A stretch of DNA of 63,301 bases from Saccoglossus kowalevskii (lineage: Eukaryota; Hemichordata; Enteropneusta; Harrimaniidae): positions 1,418,777-1,482,077 of the forward strand of contig NW_003140811.1 in the NCBI RefSeq assembly GCF_000003605.2, written 5' to 3'. The notes beneath the pieces are model-generated. The model did no database searches and was not told the DNA's origin. It was given only the letters and a program-made list of their open reading frames with translations. This document shows, piece after piece, positions 61,401 through 63,301 of this stretch. Positions within the stretch are counted from its first letter, which is position 1, and each line of letters starts with the position of its first letter. A program made the translations under genes and the position numbers.

Positions 61401-62255
61401 TATTTTAACAAAATAAAAAAGACAGACAATATTATTAACATTTAGAAAGTTTATACAACATTATACCGTCTTTTAATAGCACGTTTGCTCTAGATAATGT
61501 TTTGAACAGAAACACGCACACCCACACAATAAAACACGTCTTTATCAATGCGTGGTTTGCGAAGGGAAATATTCCAAGTAGCAACTTCTCTATTCACGCA
61601 TCGAGAGGGAAGCACTGGATTGGGTTTCCATTTCAGCTGCCAGGCCAACAGCGAGAATCGCAACAACATGATGTCTGGATCTCATTAAACATGCTTTATA
61701 AATAACACAGAAATTGTGACAACTTGATAGTCTTACATGGACCGGATTGTTTTTTTATTACTGGGCGAATTAGACGTGTCGACAGATTGGTCGGCAACCG
61801 CACTGTGTACTACTACCATGGTACTCCCGAAACAGATCAACAAGTGAGGTCGCGACTACACAGCTGACCTGATCGGCAGGTCTTTTATAGTTCGATCGTC
61901 CCCATTTTAGTTCCGCCCCTTCCCCTCTATACCCACCTCGCGAAATTATTTAAGGTTAAACACTGGGTTGTCAGCGAAGTAAAGGAAAGACAGATGTGGG
62001 TTTCATGCGTATTCCAACTGAATAGACGACAACAGAAATATGCGAGCATGTCTGGTATGCTGCATACAGAACACGACGCAAACACATAACACAGGTAGAA
62101 TTGAACGGCATGTCGCTCGTTCACAAACATCTGACGCACAAATAATCTCCTAGAACACAAAGTACCGTCCACAATACACCCGTAAACTCACGATTTGCTT
62201 CGTCGGTCTGCACCATGGCCGCTGCGTGCGATAAAACATCCAGCGGAGTCTCCAT
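2314..62255 (-). CDS. VGLL4: VGLL4-like TEAD cofactor, four spliced coding exons, 261 aa
   Basis: Joining 62255-62192, 14493-14310, 3086-2806 and 2570-2314 on the minus strand gives one open frame of 261 codons ending in TAG. Seen: the N-terminus METPLDVLSHAAAMV and the junction NREAALR; a basic stretch at about residues 43-55; RPSVIACAPP at about 132-141; SYRR at about 167-170; TDU1 IDEHFRRSLGKDY at about 183-195; and TDU2 VDEHFAQALGKTW at about 214-226. All have clear counterparts, in the same order, in vertebrate VGLL4 (about 290 aa), so identity is firm. Known of the family: a nuclear protein without a DNA-binding domain, whose paired Tondu motifs bind TEAD/Scalloped and compete with YAP/Yorkie (Drosophila Tgi is the fly counterpart). 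It is somewhat shorter than the human protein, mainly in the middle. The start has A at -3 and G at +4. Introns are 47.7 kb, 11.2 kb and 235 nt. Confidence 0.95.
2806..3086 (-). CDS. VGLL4: VGLL4 coding exon 3
   Basis: The exon is 281 nt: one base, 93 codons and one base. It starts after the acceptor TTTTATATTTCAG (intron ends at 3087) in phase 2, completing ACT with the AC from exon 2. It ends at the donor TCAG|GTATGT (intron starts at 2805) in phase 1. The encoded segment is mostly low-complexity and hydrophilic, but carries MRPSVIACAPPP and SYRREVTCPS. These align with the RPSVITC and SYRR landmarks preceding the Tondu motifs in vertebrate VGLL4. The intron to exon 4 is only 235 nt, in contrast to the other two. 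Confidence 0.92.
3088..5134 (-). other. intron 2, part: no gene seen
   Basis: AT-rich intronic sequence. Short ORFs at 3824-4215 lack any motif I recognise and have no splice or family support. A G run lies at about 5004-5012. Confidence 0.5.
5135..5630. mobile_element. dispersed repeat family A, copy 1, with internal dimer and hairpin tail
   Basis: It begins at GCAGCCTCTCGACTGAGATA and ends at AGCTCCGCTCGAC-AAA-GTCGACAGTGGAGCT, a stem-loop-forming tail. Inside, a monomer of roughly 175 bp (ATATCACTTTTTACCAAAAA to GAAATGAACAAATCT) occurs twice. The same head, monomers and tail recur at 51619-52045, and a truncated piece at about 7690-7960. No ORF. The superfamily is not recognised; a non-autonomous retroelement is possible because the ends lack obvious terminal inverted repeats. 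Confidence 0.6.
5640..7090 (-). other. intron 2, part: no gene seen
   Basis: AT-rich unique-looking intron sequence. The 90-codon minus-strand ORF at 6027-6299 has no recognisable motif and no support as an exon. Confidence 0.45.
7094..7285. repeat. three tandem copies of a 64-bp unit
   Basis: Units start at 7094, 7158 and 7222 (TAGCAGGCATCTTTA...). They differ at only a few positions, so the expansion is recent. The short ORF across it reflects the repetition. Confidence 0.85.
7690..7960. mobile_element. truncated copy of repeat family A
   Basis: It shares the stretch 'ACAAATCTGAGAG ... CCTATATACTAAGTATCAAA ... GAAGAAGTTGAAAA' and the ATGGACGGATGGACGACA tail with the right half of the 51.6 kb copy. 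The head and hairpin are missing. Confidence 0.45.
7967..10660 (-). other. intron 2, part: no gene seen
   Basis: A 159-codon minus ORF (8672-9151) and a 115-codon plus ORF (9827-10174) are present but show no recognisable domain or plausible splice context. A long G run lies at about 8921-8933. Treated as non-coding. Confidence 0.4.
10670..10995. repeat. diverged tandem duplication, period about 175 bp
   Basis: 'CTCTTTAATGCCAATGTGG' to 'ACTGATATGATACA...ATACTGTAAAACCTCAATTT' recurs as 'CTCTTTAATACCAATGTAA' to 'ACTGATATGATACA...ATACTGTAAAGCATCAATTT'. The two copies differ by many substitutions and indels. Confidence 0.6.
11283..12126. mobile_element. non-autonomous DNA transposon with about 25-bp terminal inverted repeats
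   Basis: The left end reads CGTACTTGACCGCGTTAGCG and the right end, reverse-complemented, reads CGTACTCGACCACGTTAACG, both followed by CCC. GTAT flanks both sides (11279-11282 and 12127-12130). The ends can equally be set one base outward with TA duplications as in Tc1/mariner-like elements. About 844 bp, with no transposase ORF. GGGTGGGCGCTT-type motifs lie just inside both ends. Confidence 0.65.
12934..13112. mobile_element. MITE with mariner-like ends and TA flanks
   Basis: The left end CACTGTGGCCTCGTTATAAC mirrors the right end (reverse complement CACTGTAACCTCAATATAAT). TA lies immediately outside on both sides (12932-12933 and 13113-13114). At 179 bp without an ORF, it fits a mariner-type MITE. 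Confidence 0.65.
13115..14309 (-). other. intron 2, part next to exon 2: no gene seen
   Basis: AT-rich sequence leading to the exon 2 donor. The 72-codon plus ORF at 13962-14180 has no recognisable feature. Confidence 0.45.
14310..14493 (-). CDS. VGLL4: VGLL4 coding exon 2
   Basis: The exon is 184 nt: two bases, 60 codons and two bases. It begins after the acceptor CGAACCACCAG at 14494 and ends at the donor AAC|GTGAGT (intron starts at 14309). It encodes EAALRSTETSRSESPKDLPS and then a basic stretch KINRIRRSTERRE, followed by an acidic/threonine-rich part (KFDENH, PTTTTT). The EAALR start matches the vertebrate VGLL4 exon that receives alternative first exons. The basic cluster is a plausible nuclear-localisation signal (inference). 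The frame is also open upstream of the acceptor to 14650, but that stretch has no family similarity and is read as intron. Confidence 0.9.
15015..15420. mobile_element. MITE-like repeat with TTTCCCGCCAAAA motif
   Basis: It contains TTTTCCCGCCAAAAAC, a second CCCCGGCCAAAATGTTGG, and a right part (AACTGAAAATTGACTCAAAT ... TGTTGGCTCCA) shared with 37784-38016. Related fragments lie at about 17395-17435, 41385-41650, 43985-44120, 45780-45850, 50076-50247 and 60470-60520. No coding capacity. The exact ends of this copy are unclear; it may be a composite. Confidence 0.5.
15430..19440 (-). other. intron 1, part: no supported gene
   Basis: Contains poly-A, poly-T and short CA runs (for example 18822-18833). 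GTTCAAGTCC at 17975-17984 looks like an RNA polymerase III B box, but no A box precedes it. The opposed ORFs at 15706-16334 lack recognisable domains. A CGCCAAAAT-family fragment lies at about 17395-17435, in reverse orientation. Confidence 0.4.
19541..19616 (-). CDS. VGLL4: weaker candidate alternative first exon C of VGLL4
   Basis: An ATG with A at -3 and G at +4 (19616-19614) opens 25 codons, METLTYTGHASFEACLPYHV then IRVFE. They end at a donor CGAAG|GTAATA (intron starts at 19540), again in phase 1, so splicing to exon 2 gives VFEG-EAALR. The M-(D/E)-x-L-x-Y start and the (F/Y)EG end loosely resemble the vertebrate alternative first exon, but the similarity is short. The frame is open upstream to 19673. 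It could be a third start of the same gene or a chance ORF with a donor-like end. Confidence 0.35.
19680..21790 (-). other. intron 1, part: no gene seen
   Basis: AT-rich sequence. None of the short ORFs shows domain or splice support. Confidence 0.4.
21843..22001. promoter_or_regulatory. candidate intronic enhancer: AP-1 and ETS motif cluster
   Basis: TGACTCA at 21843-21849; an ETS-type CACTTCCG at 21918-21925; and a composite TGAGTCAGGAAGTG at 21988-22001, an AP-1 consensus abutting GGAAGTG. The surrounding 21790-22190 looks non-repetitive and less AT-rich than its neighbours. The regulatory role is inference; the motifs are seen. Confidence 0.3.
22773..22984. mobile_element. MITE with TTAGC-rich interior, copy 1
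   Basis: The left end TACTGTAAAATGCGCCTTTT pairs with the reverse-complemented right end CACTGTAGAACACGTTTAAA, and both continue into TAGCT..CATG. The interior repeats TAGCTAATTTA. A second, more diverged copy is at 49053-49270. Confidence 0.6.
23086..23463 (+). mobile_element. tRNA-derived SINE with A and B boxes
   Basis: TAGCATAGTGG at 23098-23108 fits the polymerase III A-box consensus TRGYNNARNGG exactly. GTTCAAATCC at 23142-23151 fits the B box. The 33-nt spacing is tRNA-like. A non-tRNA body follows and the copy ends in an A run at about 23453-23463. An A run also precedes it (23076-23085), possibly an older insertion target. It is too long and poorly folded to be a functional tRNA gene. 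The 70-codon ORF inside it is incidental. Confidence 0.75.
23470..27190 (-). other. intron 1, part: no gene seen
   Basis: Long AT-rich stretch with A runs near 23521-23540, a short (CGCAT)n at about 23721-23736 and a G run at about 24504-24514. The segment 24600-24900 is less AT-rich and looks non-repetitive, but I can assign nothing to it. The 100-codon plus ORF at 25681-25983 has no recognisable motif. Confidence 0.4.
27198..27287. repeat. polypurine minisatellite, five 18-bp units
   Basis: Units of GATGAGGAAGAGGAGAAC start at 27198, 27216, 27234, 27252 and 27270, with one or two changes each. The plus strand is almost pure purine over 90 bp. Confidence 0.9.
27996..28062 (-). CDS. VGLL4: candidate alternative first exon B of VGLL4
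   Basis: A frame open from 28251 ends at a good donor GAAG|GTAAAT (intron starts at 27995) in phase 1. Joining its final G to exon 2 gives IMEG-EAALR. This is the junction used by an alternative first exon of vertebrate VGLL4, whose isoform reads CYEG-EAALR. The nearest ATG in good context (A at -3, G at +4) is at 28062-28060 and encodes MVKLDEQSAFVEGQVSDTDI, then M, E and a shared G. An in-frame ATG further up (MQFSLRC) is also possible. The region 28000-28270 is less AT-rich than its surroundings and carries no repeat I recognise. This product would be 262 aa. Not proven without transcript data. Confidence 0.55.
28256..28268 (-). promoter_or_regulatory. DR1-type nuclear-receptor motif upstream of alternative exon B
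   Basis: The minus strand reads AGGTCA-A-AGGGCA, two half-sites spaced by one base (DR1, the HNF4/RXR type), immediately upstream of the open frame of candidate first exon B. A TEAD-type TGGAATGC lies nearby at 28305-28312. Role inferred from motifs only. Confidence 0.25.
29109..29636. repeat. tandem duplication of an about 290-bp unit
   Basis: CAAAAACAAGCACCATG at 29109 recurs as CAAAAACAAGCAACATG at 29399. Both copies run through 'AACTAATACGAAGTTCGCAA' and 'GAATGAAGCGTTTCC' to 'GAAATAAT.AAATAACGA.AT'. The second copy has lost about 45 bp in its middle. Confidence 0.85.
30105..30154. other. assembly gap (50 N)
   Basis: Fifty consecutive N. Gap size may be nominal. It sits at the edge of a repeated region (30240-30830), a likely cause of the break. 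Confidence 1.
30240..30830. mobile_element. dimeric dispersed repeat with CA-rich and AGCGGAGCGGATCGCC tail
   Basis: TAGGAGGTAATACATTTGGG...TCAGTTTTTGGATGTTGC at 30242 recurs near 30522 as TAGGAGGAGATACATTTGGC...TCAGTTTTTTGGCTGTTGC. The period is about 280 bp. The second monomer runs into CCAAGTTTGAACGAAATCGG, a (CA)n tract at 30728-30758 and a tail TTATAAGGGCAATCC..AGCGGAGCGG. The monomer-plus-tail design resembles family A and the 43.2 kb repeat. Confidence 0.55.
30835..33460 (-). other. intron 1, part: no gene seen
   Basis: AT-rich. It contains a fragment of the 43.2 kb monomer family near 31388-31420 (ATGGCCACCAGTCAGCCATT) and a TA/CA-rich patch near 31924-31950. No supported ORF. Confidence 0.4.
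33463..33509. repeat. (TCCTG)n microsatellite
   Basis: A short imperfect run of CCTGT pentamers within the intron. Confidence 0.8.
34321..34837. repeat. 30-bp minisatellite, 17 units, with an ETS-type site at nearly every junction
   Basis: Seventeen 30-bp units start at 34321 and run to 34830, plus a 7-bp remnant. Three main variants occur: GAAGTGAATTGTGGG, GAAGTGAATTTTGGG and GAAGCACAGTGTGGA types, partly alternating. Unit junctions create ACCGGAAGTG, the ETS consensus, ten times; ACCGGAAGCA four times; and ACTGGAAGTG three times. The unit length is a multiple of three and the unit lacks stops in several frames, so 180-220-codon ORFs appear on both strands. These are artefacts of the repeat and I do not call them genes. 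Confidence 0.95.
34845..36260 (-). other. intron 1, part: no gene seen
   Basis: AT-rich, with T and A runs near 35445 and 35550. A plus-strand frame after TTGATCTCTTTTAG (35608-35621) stays open for about 50 codons, but has no recognised motif. Confidence 0.35.
36266..36490 (-). other. unassigned 74-codon ORF
   Basis: It starts at an ATG in good context (CTCCATGG) and encodes METSYQGDFTYARNG, then a hydrophobic patch DLFLLVIKNPGG and DASHFDTDNMDPVKIP. It is more protein-like in composition than the surrounding chance ORFs, but I recognise no family. A weak donor G|GTATTT at about 36320 lies in phase 1, so a further VGLL4 first exon is conceivable. A retropseudogene fragment or chance is as likely. 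Confidence 0.15.
36745..36885. repeat. degenerate short tandem repeat rich in ACAACACAATG
   Basis: Imperfect repetition of ACAACACAATG / GCAATGCTACGACAC motifs over about 140 bp. The minus-strand ORF over it (His/Cys/Val-rich) is a product of the repeat. Confidence 0.6.
37318..37612 (+). mobile_element. foldback-family repeat, copy 1 (opposite orientation to 45.1 kb)
   Basis: The run TACATCTGTCACCATAATAT ... GGTATTTTCATCCTACCATA ... TTCTGCATTCCCATGAG ... AAAGTATGCACTCAGACAGT is the reverse complement of sequence at about 45240-45550. Only one of the two palindrome arms is present here. Confidence 0.6.
37784..38016. mobile_element. MITE with AACC.TTTCACCAC terminal inverted repeats
   Basis: The left end ATTAACCGTTTCACCACCAG mirrors the right end (reverse complement TTTAACCTTTTCACCACGAG). 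The interior shares AACTGAAAATTGACTTCAAT...TGTTGGCTCC with 15.3 kb and, inverted, with 50.1 kb. Confidence 0.6.
38252..38293. repeat. two tandem copies of a 21-bp unit
   Basis: AAGACCAGGATGTATGACCT plus C is repeated exactly at 38252 and 38273, followed by a degenerate continuation. Confidence 0.8.
39035..39216 (+). mobile_element. TTTCGC-family MITE, copy 1
   Basis: AATACTTTATTTTAGCTGGA ... TTTCGCTGAAAAGAC ... GTATATTCGCTGGATTTTAT ... TTTCAGCGAAAATAGCGAAAA matches the intact copy at 55604-55814. Its extreme ends are degraded. Confidence 0.6.
39220..41380 (-). other. intron 1, part: no gene seen, possible decayed transposon copy
   Basis: Sequence at about 40460-40830 (CTGAGAAAACTATGATTTTT ... 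GTTGTCATTGATTGCAACAA) loosely follows the interior of the 11.3-12.1 kb element, suggesting an old decayed copy. The 184-codon ORF at 41022-41576 runs into a MITE and is not considered a gene. Confidence 0.35.
41385..41650 (+). mobile_element. CCCGCCAAAAT-family MITE-like copy
   Basis: ACCTTTTGAACGCTGTAACT followed by TTCCCGCCAAAATGTTG and, at the far end, TGAGTTCAGTTGGCAAAATA parallels 15.0-15.25 kb and 43.98-44.12 kb. Confidence 0.45.
41660..43180 (-). other. intron 1, part: no gene seen
   Basis: AT-rich. Short ORFs only, without recognisable features. Confidence 0.4.
43185..43870. mobile_element. dispersed repeat of about four ~140-bp monomers with a GGACGCA-rich tail
   Basis: The pattern 'GATGGCTGTCAATCGGCCAT..TTGA...ATGTGCCAAATTTGAATGAA' recurs from about 43240, 43370, 43515 and 43640 with heavy divergence. 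The last unit ends in CGAACGGACGCATGGACGCA and ATAAGTCCCCG. A related block lies at 48005-48410. The overlapping 70-144-codon ORFs are incidental. Confidence 0.55.
43985..44132 (+). mobile_element. CCCGCCAAAAT-family fragment followed by (AAAAT)n
   Basis: TTTTTGAATGCTCGACCTTT and TCCCGCCAAAATTTTGG are shared with 41.4 kb. A short A-rich microsatellite follows at 44103-44132. Confidence 0.45.
44140..45140 (-). other. intron 1, part: no gene seen
   Basis: Less repetitive sequence. The ORFs at 44528-44734 and 44847-45119 (a hydrophobic 90-codon frame) have no family match or splice support that I can see. Confidence 0.35.
45145..45550 (-). mobile_element. foldback element with 147-bp imperfect palindrome, copy 2
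   Basis: The left arm 45145-45196 (GAGGTTATTACGAGGATACC ... TATGCACTAAGACCGTAC) is mirrored by the right arm 45241-45291, with a 44-nt loop between. The following 260 bp match, inverted, the repeat at 37318-37612. No transposase. Confidence 0.65.
45860..47230 (-). other. intron 1, part: no gene seen
   Basis: AT-rich, with a C run at about 46247-46262. No supported ORF; the 89-codon plus ORF at 46460 begins in a C/A-rich run. Confidence 0.4.
47235..47303. repeat. 30-bp tandem duplication carrying CACGTG E-boxes
   Basis: TGCTAGCACGTGCAATGTAA followed by ACCAAGAATA occurs at 47244 and 47274. With one upstream copy, CACGTG appears at 47235-47240, 47250-47255 and 47280-47285. CACGTG is the canonical bHLH (Myc/USF/CLOCK-type) E-box; whether it is used here is unknown. 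Confidence 0.8.
48005..48410. mobile_element. dispersed repeat of ~140-bp monomers, second block
   Basis: CAGCCATTTTGAATTGGAAC ... TAAAGTTTGGTTTGATTCGG, then CCATTCGGCAATCTTGAATT ... GAAGTTTGAACGTGATTGG, then a third unit ending near TCCGAGATACAGG. It shows the same monomer logic as 43185-43870. Confidence 0.5.
49053..49270. mobile_element. TTAGC-rich MITE, copy 2
   Basis: AACACATCTTTTTACCTAGC...TTTAGCTAATTTATC...TAGCTAATCTAAA...CATGTAGCTATTTAACAG follows the 22.8 kb copy throughout. Confidence 0.55.
49275..51615 (-). other. intron 1, part: no gene; includes an inverted MITE copy at about 50076-50247
   Basis: TTTTCACCACCAGACTTCCT ... TGAGTCAATTTTCAGTTTTT ... GGTAGTGAAAAGGCTAAA at 50076-50247 is the reverse-orientation relative of 37784-38016. 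The rest is AT-rich without coding signal. Confidence 0.45.
51619..52045. mobile_element. repeat family A, copy 3 with complete tail
   Basis: The head GCAGCCTCTCGGCTGAGATA is followed by the AACAAGAATTCAAAAATATC monomers. The tail reads ACACGGACGACGACGGACAA and then AGCTCCGCTCGAC-AAA-GTCGACAGCGAAGCT. It matches 5135-5630 end to end. Confidence 0.65.
52050..55020 (-). other. intron 1, part: no gene seen
   Basis: AT-rich, with a 20+ A run at about 52435-52457 and another at 54870-54887. Short ORFs only, none recognisable. Confidence 0.4.
55035..55184. mobile_element. 150-bp MITE with 24-bp TIRs and perfect 10-bp target duplication
   Basis: The left end GGCTAATCTGCACTGGCTCG and the reverse-complemented right end GGCTGATCTGCACTGGCTCG both continue GAAG: 24 bp with one mismatch, with weaker pairing beyond. 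GCCATGCAAG flanks it exactly on both sides (55025-55034 and 55185-55194). A 9-11-bp duplication fits Mutator-like elements better than hAT (8 bp). No ORF. Confidence 0.85.
55604..55814 (+). mobile_element. TTTCGC-family MITE, intact copy
   Basis: The left end TACTGTGGAATACTTTATTT mirrors the right end (reverse complement TACTGTAAAATACTTTATTT) for roughly 38 bp, continuing through TTTCGC blocks. 211 bp, no ORF, TA within both termini. Relatives lie at 39.0, 57.4 and 58.1 kb. Confidence 0.75.
55820..57410 (-). other. intron 1, part: no gene seen
   Basis: AT-rich. The 109-codon minus ORF at 55746-56075 partly overlaps the MITE and has no recognisable domain. Confidence 0.4.
57417..57580 (+). 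mobile_element. TTTCGC-family MITE, truncated copy
   Basis: AATATTTTAGCTGGAATTAA ... TTGGGTGTTTTGCATGGAAT ... TTCGCTGGATTTTATAG. The right end is lost. Confidence 0.55.
58050..58205 (-). mobile_element. TTTCGC-family MITE, inverted diverged copy
   Basis: On the minus strand it reads TTTTGGGTGTTTTGCATGAC ... TTCACTGAATTTTGATGAGT ... AATGTAAAACATAG, following the 39.0 kb copy. The plus-strand TTTTTTACAGTATT marks the TACTGTAAA end. Confidence 0.5.
58210..61700 (-). other. intron 1, part: no supported gene
   Basis: AT-rich, with A and T runs at about 59919, 60096, 60280 and 60600. A short inverted CCCGCCAAAAT-family relic lies at about 60470-60520. The 121-codon plus ORF at 59117-59482 has no recognisable motif. 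Confidence 0.4.
61840..61920 (-). promoter_or_regulatory. candidate TATA/GC-box promoter inside VGLL4 intron 1
   Basis: On the minus strand a GC box GGGGCGGAAC (61920-61911) is followed 22 nt later by CTATAAAAG (61890-61882). Initiation would be expected at about 61860-61855, and a donor-like CCAT|GTAAGA lies at 61736. A nearby ATG (ACCATGG, about 61819-61817) opens 28 codons, but joining at that donor to exon 2 creates an in-frame stop. If it is a real promoter, its exon is non-coding or leads elsewhere. The surrounding DNA is unusually GC-rich for this window. Confidence 0.35.
62192..62255 (-). CDS. VGLL4: VGLL4 coding exon 1 (N-terminus METPLDV)
   Basis: The ATG at 62255-62253 opens 21 codons plus one base, encoding METPLDVLSHAAAMVQTDEA followed by N. 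It ends at a consensus donor C|GTGAGT (intron begins at 62191) in phase 1. Joining that C to the GA of exon 2 restores REAALR, the same junction as in vertebrate VGLL4. The same frame stays open for about 200 nt upstream through the predicted leader, but I find no earlier in-frame ATG, so this start is chosen. The exon probably begins at 62269, after an acceptor TTATTTTTCAG. The conserved N-terminal motif has no assigned biochemical role that I can state from sequence. Confidence 0.9.
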
Positions 62256-62403
62256 CCTGATCGAGCTCTCTGAAAAATAACAAGGTGAGATCTAGTCAAG
62301 GTGGTTGATTCTTGTCGCGCTGCTTCTTGCTGATCGTTGCAAACACGGCGGTTTACAGCTACGCACATACGAGGAAAATCGGCTAAATCATAGCGGAACC
62401 TAC

Positions 62404-62640
62404 CTTCTAACGCTATGCCAGATGACTTCGCAATCACTTGTACCGATCCAGTGGAACTTCTACCTCGAAATCACCTAAATTCAGTTCCTGTTCAGAATTC
62501 AAGCAAGTTCACCAGGCAAGAATGTGAAGAATGACGGAATGCACCTTGATTGGAATCGACCATTTTAATGGGGGCAAAATGTCCTCTATCGTTCTGTAAA
62601 CACAATATATCTTTCGAAAGTATACGGTATGTTCACCAAT
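62404..62640 (-). other. VGLL4: probable non-coding leader exon of VGLL4 (5' boundary uncertain)
   Basis: A strong donor AAG|GTAGGT (exon ends at 62404, intron starts at 62403) lies 134 nt upstream of the acceptor TTATTTTTCAG at 62270. This predicts a small intron separating a 5' UTR exon from coding exon 1. The 5' end is not visible. A TATATATA tract at 62660-62671 and an ATTGG (CCAAT in reverse) near 62640 lie just upstream and suggest initiation around 62640. If this intron is not used, the leader simply runs into exon 1. A short upstream ORF (62563-62492) sits inside it. Confidence 0.4.
62492..62563 (-). other. candidate upstream ORF, 23 codons, in the VGLL4 leader
   Basis: The sequence AAAATGG at 62566-62560 (A at -3, G at +4) starts 23 codons ending in TGA at 62494-62492, entirely before the predicted leader donor at 62403. 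If the transcript starts upstream of 62563, this would be a translated upstream ORF that could dampen VGLL4 translation. The peptide has no recognisable motif. Its relevance depends on where transcription starts, which is not visible here. Confidence 0.25.
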
Positions 62641-62649
62641 TCACCGCCT

Positions 62650-63301
62650 TACAATGACATTATATATATATTTAAAACCTTTAAAAACATGGCCTACACT
62701 ATCAATTCGTATTCAAATTAGTCCCGTTTGTGAAAAGCTATTCTGAATTAAATTGTCGAATAATGGTTTCGTCTAACACACATGGGTTTTTTCGAGGTTC
62801 CTGATTGGCTCGCGATTGATACCCAGCTGTTCACAACAAAGATCGTGTCCTCAACCAAAAAAGAATAGTTGTAGCGATGACATCATACTTTTTTTGGGCC
62901 GAACGGTGAATGCATTATGTCGTGCCTGTACAATGACCATCAGGTTGTTTTTTTTTAAATTGTTTAAATAACACGGAAATAGAATTTTACATAATATAAT
63001 ATTACAAATTCGTAAGAATACAGGACGGGAAATTAATAGAGAACTGATTTACAGTTTTGAATATCTTCTTAAAGTATTATTCACAGTAGTACACCATTGC
63101 ATGTATTATATTAGCCCTGCGTACAGTGCTGTGTGTACAGGGACGCGTTCGGTTGATAGATGTCCCCACCACAGCCCTGCGAACCTCCATAGACAAAGTC
63201 CGGGACTTTGAAAAAAATATCTTTTTTAATGAAATAACATACCAAAAATGATGATCGATTATCAGTTCGGAATCCAATTGTGGAATGGAATCGGCTACTT
63301 T
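62650..63301. other. upstream flank of VGLL4: no gene seen
   Basis: No coding signal on either strand. TATATATA at about 62660-62671 could serve as a promoter element for the leader exon. A TEAD-type TGGAATGG is at 63281-63288. An imperfect palindrome CCCTGCGTACAG..GTGTACAGGG lies at 63115-63142. Confidence 0.4.

Noticed and set aside
1-63301. CRISPR arrays, prokaryotic operons or phage genes
   Set aside because: No direct-repeat/spacer pattern and no dense ORFs; the sequence is an intron-rich animal locus.

Overview
The window is AT-rich animal DNA: interrupted genes with GT-AG introns, long poly-A, poly-T, poly-C and poly-G runs, and many short inverted-repeat elements. The only protein-coding gene I can support is a VGLL4 (Vestigial-like 4) homologue on the minus strand, which occupies almost the whole window. 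Protein sequence and repeat content suggest a marine invertebrate, possibly a deuterostome, but I cannot name the species. A 50-N assembly gap lies at 30105-30154.

Gene layout, right to left: a probable non-coding leader exon (about 62640-62404), coding exon 1 (62255-62192), a 47.7 kb intron, exon 2 (14493-14310), an 11.2 kb intron, exon 3 (3086-2806), a 235-nt intron, exon 4 with the stop codon (2570-2314), then a probable 3' UTR running towards position ~200. Junction phases are 1, 2 and 1, and all agree. The joined reading frame is 261 codons, with two Tondu (TDU) motifs at the C-terminus. In the known family these bind TEAD transcription factors and oppose YAP/Yorkie in the Hippo pathway.

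Two further candidate first exons lie inside the giant intron, at 28062-27996 (better supported) and 19616-19541 (weaker). Each ends in a phase-1 donor that joins exon 2 to give G-EAALR. Vertebrate VGLL4 uses alternative first exons at this same junction. A TATA/GC-box cluster at about 61.9 kb and an AP-1/ETS motif cluster at about 21.84-22.0 kb are candidate regulatory DNA.

The rest is intronic and repeat-rich. It includes a 17-unit, 30-bp minisatellite at 34.3-34.8 kb carrying a perfect ETS-type site at most unit junctions; a tRNA-derived SINE; a 150-bp inverted-repeat element with a perfect 10-bp target duplication at 55.0 kb; several MITE families, some sharing an ACTGTA-type terminus; a foldback palindrome at 45.1 kb with an inverted partner at 37.3 kb; and families built of repeated ~140-290-bp monomers. 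I saw no tRNA or rRNA gene, CRISPR array or second protein-coding gene. All calls are from reading the sequence; no database search was run.
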